A DNA stretch of 37,461 nucleotides, taken from NCBI GenBank assembly GCA_030429345.1, contig JAUIFJ010000032.1, positions 1 through 37,461 on the forward strand, written 5' to 3'. Shown one piece after another: positions 32,789 to 37,461 of the stretch; position 1 is the first letter of the stretch; each line of letters begins with the position of its first letter. This DNA comes from a bacterium. Lineage in GTDB: Bacteria; CAIWAD01. A program made the position numbers and the translations under genes. Under the pieces are notes generated by a model. That model had not been told where the DNA came from, made no database searches, and was given only the letters and a program-made list of their open reading frames with translations.

Positions 32789-34573
32789 ATGACCCTGCAG
32801 GTCGATACCCATTTCATGTCCGCGCTCTCGTCCATCAAGGTGGATCTGCTTCTGCTGCATGCTCCGGCGGTCTTCGATTTCCGCGAGCGGGGAGACCTCT
32901 GGTTTCCCTTCCTCTCGACGGCGGGGGATGTGCCGATCACTCCGCTCTACGAGTACTTTCCCATGGGCTTCCGCAGCCTGCGATCGAGCCTGCGCGAGGC
33001 GGGGCACGAGGTGCGGATTCTCAACCTGGCGACCCTGTTGCTGCGGTATCCCTTCCTGGACCTGGACCCACTGCTCGATCGGCTGGAGACCCCGCTGATC
33101 GGCATGGACCTGCACTGGATGGTCCATGTCCAGGGAGTGCTCGAACTGGCGCGGCGGATTCGGCGCCGCAAGCCGGAGTGCCGCATCCTTCTGGGAGGCA
33201 TTTCCGCCACCTGGTACGCCGAGGAACTCGTGAGACGCCCGGAAATCGATTTCGTCCTGCGCGGCTACGACACGCACGAGCCCCTGCGCCTGCTGATGGA
33301 GGTCCTGCAGGCGGGCCGGAGGCCGGACGAGGTGCCCAACCTCTTGTGGAAGACCGGCGAAGGACAGGTGCTGGACAACGGCATGTCACACAAGCCCGCG
33401 GCCTGGGGCCGGGCGATGGACTGGAGCGAGATGCCCGCCGCTCCGCCGGGAGACGGCCTGCCCTTCCGGGAGGTCCTCTCGATCCAGAACACGGGCTGCG
33501 CCTACGATTGCCACTGGTGCGGGGGAAGCCGCAGCGCCTTCCGCCGCATCCACGGGGAGGGCGGCTCCGTGGTATACAAATCCGCCGCCGAGACCCGCAG
33601 GGAGCTGGAAAGCCTGAAGCGCATGCGCGGCGGGGAACATGCGCTGTGCTACGCGATCAGCGCCTACAACGAGAGCCCCGAGGGCCTGCGGGAACAGGCG
33701 CGCGCCCTGGGCAGCGCCGGACCCGCGGCGGTCAATTTCGAGCAGTTCCACCTGACTCCGGAACCGACCCTCAAGGCGATGGCCGCCGCCAACCCGCGCA
33801 CCTGTATCACCCTGAGTCCCGAGTCGCACGACCGGGAGGTCGCCCGCCGCGCCGGTCGCGGCGTCTACAGCATGGAGGAGATGGAAGCCTGGATCACGCG
33901 GGCCCTCGACCTGGGCATTCACCAGGTGGACATCTGGTTCTTCATCGGCATGCCGGGGCAGGACGAGGCCTCCGTCGCCGGCACCCTGGCCTATTGCGGA
34001 CAACTGCTGCAGCGCTTCGAGGGGCGGCGGGTCCTGCCCTACATCTGCCCGATGCAGCCCTTCCTGGATCCGGCGAGCACCTTCTTCATGGCGCCGTCGG
34101 CACACGGCTACCGACTCTTCGCCCGCACGGCCGAGGAGCACCGCCGCCTGATGCTCCGCGCCTCCCTGCCCAACCGGATGAACTACGAGACGCACTGGCT
34201 GAGCCGCCTGGACATCGTCCGGCTGGGGCTGGAATGCGTTTCCGGCCTGGCGCAGATGAAACGGGCGGCAGGCCTTTTCCCCGGAAGCCTGCTGCGCAGG
34301 CTGCAGGGCCGGATTGCGGATACCCTGGAATTCCTGCCGGTGGTACACGAGGCGGACAGCCTGCCGGATCCCGCCGAACGCAAGGCCGCCCTGGCCTCGC
34401 TGGAAAGGGGGATCCTTCAGCGCAACCGCGAGATCTTCTTCGGCGGCGTGGCCAACCAGGCCTTTCCGCTGGCGAGAGAGGTGGGCGGGCGCTGGTTCGA
34501 CGAGCTGCTCTGGCCCGTATCCGAACTGGAGGCCATGCGTCTGCAAGAAGAAGATTCTGCCAATAGTTTCTGA
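32789..34573 (+). CDS. B12-binding domain / radical SAM protein, copy 1
   Basis: A ~594-aa enzyme with an N-terminal cobalamin-binding-like domain and a radical SAM core. After VDLLLLHAPAVFDFRERGD come PITPLYEYFPMGF, AGHEVRILNLATLLL and LLGGISATWYA. The [4Fe-4S]/SAM motif is CAYDCHWC (CX3CX2C), followed by GGSRSAF. Later blocks HLTPEPTL, TLSPESHD, RAGRGVY and VDIWFFIGMPGQDEAS are shared with copy 2, as is the C-terminal block with FFGGVANQAFPLAREVGG. The layout recalls the Ta0216-type B12/radical SAM family (TIGR04190), from memory. The start at 32789 has GGAG 11 nt upstream; 32816 would match copy 2's length better. Reaction unknown. Tandem with copy 2 (75-bp gap). Confidence 0.9.
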   Translation: MTLQVDTHFMSALSSIKVDLLLLHAPAVFDFRERGDLWFPFLSTAGDVPITPLYEYFPMGFRSLRSSLREAGHEVRILNLATLLLRYPFLDLDPLLDRLETPLIGMDLHWMVHVQGVLELARRIRRRKPECRILLGGISATWYAEELVRRPEIDFVLRGYDTHEPLRLLMEVLQAGRRPDEVPNLLWKTGEGQVLDNGMSHKPAAWGRAMDWSEMPAAPPGDGLPFREVLSIQNTGCAYDCHWCGGSRSAFRRIHGEGGSVVYKSAAETRRELESLKRMRGGEHALCYAISAYNESPEGLREQARALGSAGPAAVNFEQFHLTPEPTLKAMAAANPRTCITLSPESHDREVARRAGRGVYSMEEMEAWITRALDLGIHQVDIWFFIGMPGQDEASVAGTLAYCGQLLQRFEGRRVLPYICPMQPFLDPASTFFMAPSAHGYRLFARTAEEHRRLMLRASLPNRMNYETHWLSRLDIVRLGLECVSGLAQMKRAAGLFPGSLLRRLQGRIADTLEFLPVVHEADSLPDPAERKAALASLERGILQRNREIFFGGVANQAFPLAREVGGRWFDELLWPVSELEAMRLQEEDSANSF

Positions 34574-34648
34574 TAGCGTTGTTCAGGGCTTGCAGGGTTT
34601 CCGGGCCTTTCCTTCCTAGATGGGAACACTCAGCCTTGGAGCCTCCCC

Positions 34649-36400
34649 ATGTCCACAACCCCCCTGAGCCGCGTCCGCGCGGATCTGCTGCTGCTGCACG
34701 CCCCCGCCGTTTTCGATTTCCGCGAACGGCGCGACATCTACTTCCCCTACCTGAGCACATCGGGCGATGTGCCGATTACTCCGCTCTATGAGTACTTCCC
34801 CGTCGGCTTCAAGACCCTGCGCGGCCATCTCGGCGAGGCGGGGCACGAAGTGCGCATCCTGAACCTGGCGACCCTTCTGCTGCGCTACCCGGAAGTGGAA
34901 CTCGGGCAGCTGCTGTCGGCTCTCGACACGGAACTGATCGGCATCGACCTCCATTGGATGGTCCATGTGCAGGGCGCTCTGGCGGTGGCAGAGGAGATCA
35001 AGCGCCTGCGCCCGGAGATCCAGGTGATCTTCGGCGGCATCTCCTCGACCTACTATGCCGATGAACTGATCCGCTACCCTTTCGTCGACATGGTGATGCG
35101 CGGCTACGAGACCCACGAACCCATGCGTCTTCTGCTCGAAAGCCGCAAGCTGGGGCAGGAGCCGCGAAACGTGCCGAACCTGCTCTGGAAGGACACGCGC
35201 GGCGAGGTGTGTGACAACGGATTCGTCTACACGCCGGACAGCTACTCCTGCGGCATCGACTGGTCGCAGATGCCGGAGTCGCCCGACCGCAGGGGCCTGC
35301 CGGTCAAGGAGCTGCTCTCGACCCAGAACGCGGGCTGCTCCTACAACTGCCCCTGGTGCGGTGGCAGCCGGGAGGCCTTTCGCCGGATCATGGGGCGGCG
35401 CAAGGCCATGGCGCGCAAGCCCCTGGAGGAGGTCGAGCGCGAGTTCGCCAGCATGCGCGAGCTGAATGACCTGAACCGCCACCACTTCTATACGGTCGGC
35501 ACCTACAACGAGCCGCCCTCCAGGTTGAAGCATTTCATCGCGCAGGTGGCGCGGACTCCGCCGGCCTCGATCAGCTACGAGCAGTATCACCTGACCCCGG
35601 AACCGGTGCTGCGCCAGATGGCTGCCGCCTGTCCGCGGACCAGCATCACGCTCTCGCCCGAATCCCATGATCCCGAGATCGCCCGCCGAGCCGGCCGCGG
35701 CGTCTACAGCAACCGCGAAATGGAAAAGTGGATCGGCAAGGCCCTCGACCTGGGGATCCACCAGGTGGACATCTGGTACTTCATCGGCATGCCGGGACAG
35801 GACGAGGCCTCTGTGGAGGGTACCCTGCGGTATTGCGAGCACCTGCTCAAGAAGTTCCAGGGGCAGAATGTCTACCCCTTCCTCTGCCCGATGATCCCCT
35901 TTCTGGATCCCGCCTCGACGCTCTTCGAGCAGCCGGAGAAACACGGTTATACGGTGTATCACCGAAGCGTCGAGGAGCACCGCAGGGGCATGGAGTCGGC
36001 GTCGATCGTCAACCGCATCAACTACGGCACCCGCTGGCTGGACCGCGAGGACCTGGTGCGCGTCGGATTCGGCGCCGTGAGGCGGCTGACGGAAATGAAG
36101 GTCGCGGCGGGACAGTATTCGGCGAGCATGGGCCGCCGTGTCACGGGCCGCATCGACGACGCACTGCGATTCCAGCCGCTGGTGCACGAGGCGGACTGCC
36201 TGAAGAATCCGCGCGAACGTGCGCGCGCACTCGATGCCCTGGGAGACGAGATCCTCCTGAGAAACCGCGAGATCTTCTTCGGCGGCGTGGCTAACCAGGC
36301 CTTTCCGCTGGCGAGAGAGGTGGGCGGGCGCTGGTTCGACGAGCTGCTCTGGCCGCTGGAGGAGCTGGACGCCCTGCGCAAGGCAAGCCGCGTGGGCTAG
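34649..36400 (+). CDS. B12-binding domain / radical SAM protein, copy 2
   Basis: A 583-aa paralog of the preceding gene, alignable end to end. It starts MSTTPLSRVRADLLLLHAPA with GGAG 7 nt upstream. The cobalamin-binding-like part has PITPLYEYFPVGF, AGHEVRILNLATLLL and IFGGISSTYYADEL; the cluster motif is CSYNCPWC (Cys230, Cys234, Cys237) followed by GGSREAF. Shared downstream blocks include HLTPEPVL, TLSPESHDPEIARRAGRGVYS and VDIWYFIGMPGQDEAS. The last 31 residues before the tail match copy 1, and at DNA level 36263-36354 differs from 34424-34515 by one base although the rest is well diverged. No partner substrate protein or precursor peptide is visible. Function unknown. Confidence 0.91.
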   Translation: MSTTPLSRVRADLLLLHAPAVFDFRERRDIYFPYLSTSGDVPITPLYEYFPVGFKTLRGHLGEAGHEVRILNLATLLLRYPEVELGQLLSALDTELIGIDLHWMVHVQGALAVAEEIKRLRPEIQVIFGGISSTYYADELIRYPFVDMVMRGYETHEPMRLLLESRKLGQEPRNVPNLLWKDTRGEVCDNGFVYTPDSYSCGIDWSQMPESPDRRGLPVKELLSTQNAGCSYNCPWCGGSREAFRRIMGRRKAMARKPLEEVEREFASMRELNDLNRHHFYTVGTYNEPPSRLKHFIAQVARTPPASISYEQYHLTPEPVLRQMAAACPRTSITLSPESHDPEIARRAGRGVYSNREMEKWIGKALDLGIHQVDIWYFIGMPGQDEASVEGTLRYCEHLLKKFQGQNVYPFLCPMIPFLDPASTLFEQPEKHGYTVYHRSVEEHRRGMESASIVNRINYGTRWLDREDLVRVGFGAVRRLTEMKVAAGQYSASMGRRVTGRIDDALRFQPLVHEADCLKNPRERARALDALGDEILLRNREIFFGGVANQAFPLAREVGGRWFDELLWPLEELDALRKASRVG

Positions 36401-36445
36401 GGCGGCACAGGCCCGGACAGGTGCTCGTGCATTCCCGCTGGATCA

Positions 36446-36484
36446 GAGGGAAACGGCCCCCGAAGCCTTCGCTCCGGGGGCCGT
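36446..36484 (-). terminator. Terminator between copy 2 and the cohesin-like gene
   Basis: ACGGCCCCCG (36453-36462) pairs with CGGGGGCCGT (36475-36484) around AAGCCTTCGCTC; on the minus strand the stem is followed by TTTCCCTC. It terminates the minus-strand gene ending at 36514; no T-run follows on the plus strand. Confidence 0.8.
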
Positions 36485-36513
36485 CGCAGGTTATGTAGTA
36501 CTCGCTCTGCGTG

Positions 36514-37209
36514 CTAGTCGTGGTCGGCCAGCACATAGTAGAAACGACGGGAATCGGCGGCGGGGATCGGGGTGTCGACCCAGCTCGTGTCGGTCGTCGT
36601 CGCCACGATGGTCCAGGGACCGTCCGTCTCCGGTCCGCGGTATACATTGAAGAAGTTCGCGTTGAGCACGCGGTTCCAGCGCAGCTGCGCGCTGCTGGCG
36701 CCCAGGTAGTCGATCTCCAGCATCGGGGCCTGGCAGATCTGGTGCTCGAAGCCCGGTCCGACGGTGATCGGCAGGGGGCTGTTCTGCAGGTCGCGCAGCT
36801 CGACATTGTCCACAGTGATCGTCTCGATGCCGCAGTTCTCGGCCAGGAAGAAGACATAGAGCAGGTTGCCCGGCCCTGTGCCTCCGGTCGTTCCGCCGAG
36901 AATCGCGTGATCCACATGGATGCGCCGCGTGCCTCCCTCGTTGAAGTCCTCCCAGTAGAGGAAGGTCGGCGGATGGGAGAGCAGCACCTCGCCCTCGCTG
37001 ATCGAGAACAGGCTGACCTGGTCCGGGTCGTAGTACAGGTCCAGGGTGTAGCCCCTCAGGTCGCTGACCGGCGCGTCGATCATCAGGTTGAGCGAGATCA
37101 GCTCGCCCGGTTCGGCCACCAGGGGGCTCAGGTTCATGCTCAGGTTCTGCGCCCCGCAGAACAGGGGCAGCGCAAGCAGGGCGGCGAGGATGTGTTGCAT
37201 GCTTCTCAT
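36514..37209 (-). CDS. Secreted cohesin-like plus FN3-like protein
   Basis: A 231-aa exported protein. A signal peptide (HILAALLALPLFCGA, cleaved near residue 20) is followed by a cohesin-like immunoglobulin-type domain (about 22-155: LVAEPGELISLNLMIDA, LRGYTLDLYYDPDQVSL, GTGPGNLLYVFFLAE) and an FN3-like module (about 165-231: AQLRWNRVLNANFFNVYRG, ending FYYVLADHD). No sorting tail follows the second domain. AAGGAG lies 5 nt before the ATG at 37209. It sits directly downstream of a T9SS-tail gene on the same strand, separated by a terminator hairpin. Probably a cell-surface or periplasmic adhesion or scaffold component; ligand unknown. Confidence 0.82.
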   Translation of the reverse strand: MRSMQHILAALLALPLFCGAQNLSMNLSPLVAEPGELISLNLMIDAPVSDLRGYTLDLYYDPDQVSLFSISEGEVLLSHPPTFLYWEDFNEGGTRRIHVDHAILGGTTGGTGPGNLLYVFFLAENCGIETITVDNVELRDLQNSPLPITVGPGFEHQICQAPMLEIDYLGASSAQLRWNRVLNANFFNVYRGPETDGPWTIVATTTDTSWVDTPIPAADSRRFYYVLADHD

Positions 37210-37240
37210 CGGGACTCCTTCACTCGTCGCGGAGCAGGAT

Positions 37241-37275
37241 AACAGGAACCGGGGGCCCCGCTCGGGGACCCCCGG
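37241..37275 (-). terminator. Terminator of the T9SS-tail gene at the right edge
   Basis: CCGGGGGCCCC (37249-37259) pairs with GGGGACCCCCGG (37264-37275), one mismatch or bulge, 4-nt loop; on the minus strand TTCCTGTTAT follows. It lies just beyond the stop at 37285-37287. Confidence 0.7.
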
Positions 37276-37284
37276 GAAGTGAAT

Positions 37285-37461
37285 CTACTTGATCAGCACC
37301 ATCTTCTTCAGGTCGCTGTGCTCGCCGGCCTGGATCCGATAGACGTATACGCCGCTGGCCAGACCGGAAGCGTCGAAACGCAGATCATAGCGTCCCGCGT
37401 CCTGGGCCTCGTCGACCAGCACCTGGACCTGCTGGCCCAGCATGTTGTAGACGGCCAGCCG
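37285..37461 (-). CDS. 3' end of a gene encoding a T9SS type A sorting domain (partial)
   Basis: Only the last 58 codons and the TAG stop are inside the window; the gene continues past the right edge. The translation starts RLAVYNMLGQQVQVLVDEAQ, then includes GLASGVYVYRIQAGE and ends KKMVLIK, the standard FlgD-like/T9SS C-terminal sorting tail. Upstream domains and function cannot be seen. A terminator hairpin follows the stop. Confidence 0.88.
   Translation of the reverse strand, partial: RLAVYNMLGQQVQVLVDEAQDAGRYDLRFDASGLASGVYVYRIQAGEHSDLKKMVLIK

Noticed and set aside
1-37461. Search for tRNA/rRNA genes, CRISPR arrays, transposases, integrases and phage genes
   Set aside because: None seen on either strand by reading; small RNAs without obvious terminators cannot be excluded.

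Overview
The window is a high-GC (about two thirds G+C by eye), densely coded stretch of a Gram-negative, menaquinone-based bacterium. Outer-membrane proteins (a TonB-dependent receptor and a DUF5916-type outer-membrane protein), lipoproteins and at least three proteins with C-terminal FlgD-like / type IX secretion (T9SS) sorting tails point to the FCB superphylum or a neighbouring candidate phylum (for example Krumholzibacteriota, Eisenbacteria or Latescibacterota-like lineages). I cannot fix the phylum from the sequence alone. No rRNA, tRNA, CRISPR array, transposase or phage gene was seen.

Layout. 1-288: perfectly phased 12-bp minisatellite running off the left edge. 308-3388 (-): lipoprotein plus TonB-dependent receptor. 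3526-4986 (-): nine-heme cytochrome c lipoprotein with a collagen-like stalk, followed by a terminator. 5350-10065 (+): yraN, comEC and a secreted protein with a T9SS-like tail, its start overlapping the comEC stop. 10135-10497 (-): thioredoxin. 10669-20075 (+): a TetR regulator followed by an almost complete menaquinone operon: DAHP synthase, menF, menD, menH, menB, menA and a menC-menE fusion. All seven junctions are 4-nt ATGA/GTGA overlaps. 20058-20459 (-): a hot-dog thioesterase that probably supplies the DHNA-CoA hydrolysis step. 20519-21268 (+): TSUP permease. 21436-22356 (-): secreted T9SS-tail protein. 22357-23047: long non-coding stretch. 23048-24253 (+): an unrecognised 177-aa protein and an Mpv17-like membrane protein. 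24250-29552 (-): NhaC-type antiporter, DUF5916 outer-membrane protein and an Ntn-hydrolase of the glycosylasparaginase family. 29639-31246 (-): pckA behind a leader hairpin. 31431-32573 (-): cysteine-rich PAS histidine kinase. 32789-36400 (+): two tandem B12-binding/radical SAM paralogs. 36514-37461 (-): a secreted cohesin-like/FN3 protein and the last 58 codons of another T9SS-tail protein.

How they fit together. The men operon makes the electron carrier used by quinol-linked respiration, to which the nine-heme cytochrome may connect. Its DAHP synthase would raise chorismate supply specifically for menaquinone. The TetR gene at its head sits next to a 29-bp palindrome, and a second inverted repeat overlies a likely trxA promoter, so quinone synthesis and thioredoxin may share one redox-linked control. 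The most original parts are the TetR-headed, fully overlapped men operon with its MenCE fusion, and the twin radical SAM genes, whose 3' ends carry a 92-bp, 91/92 identical tract indicating recent gene conversion, divergent from a cysteine-cluster PAS kinase.
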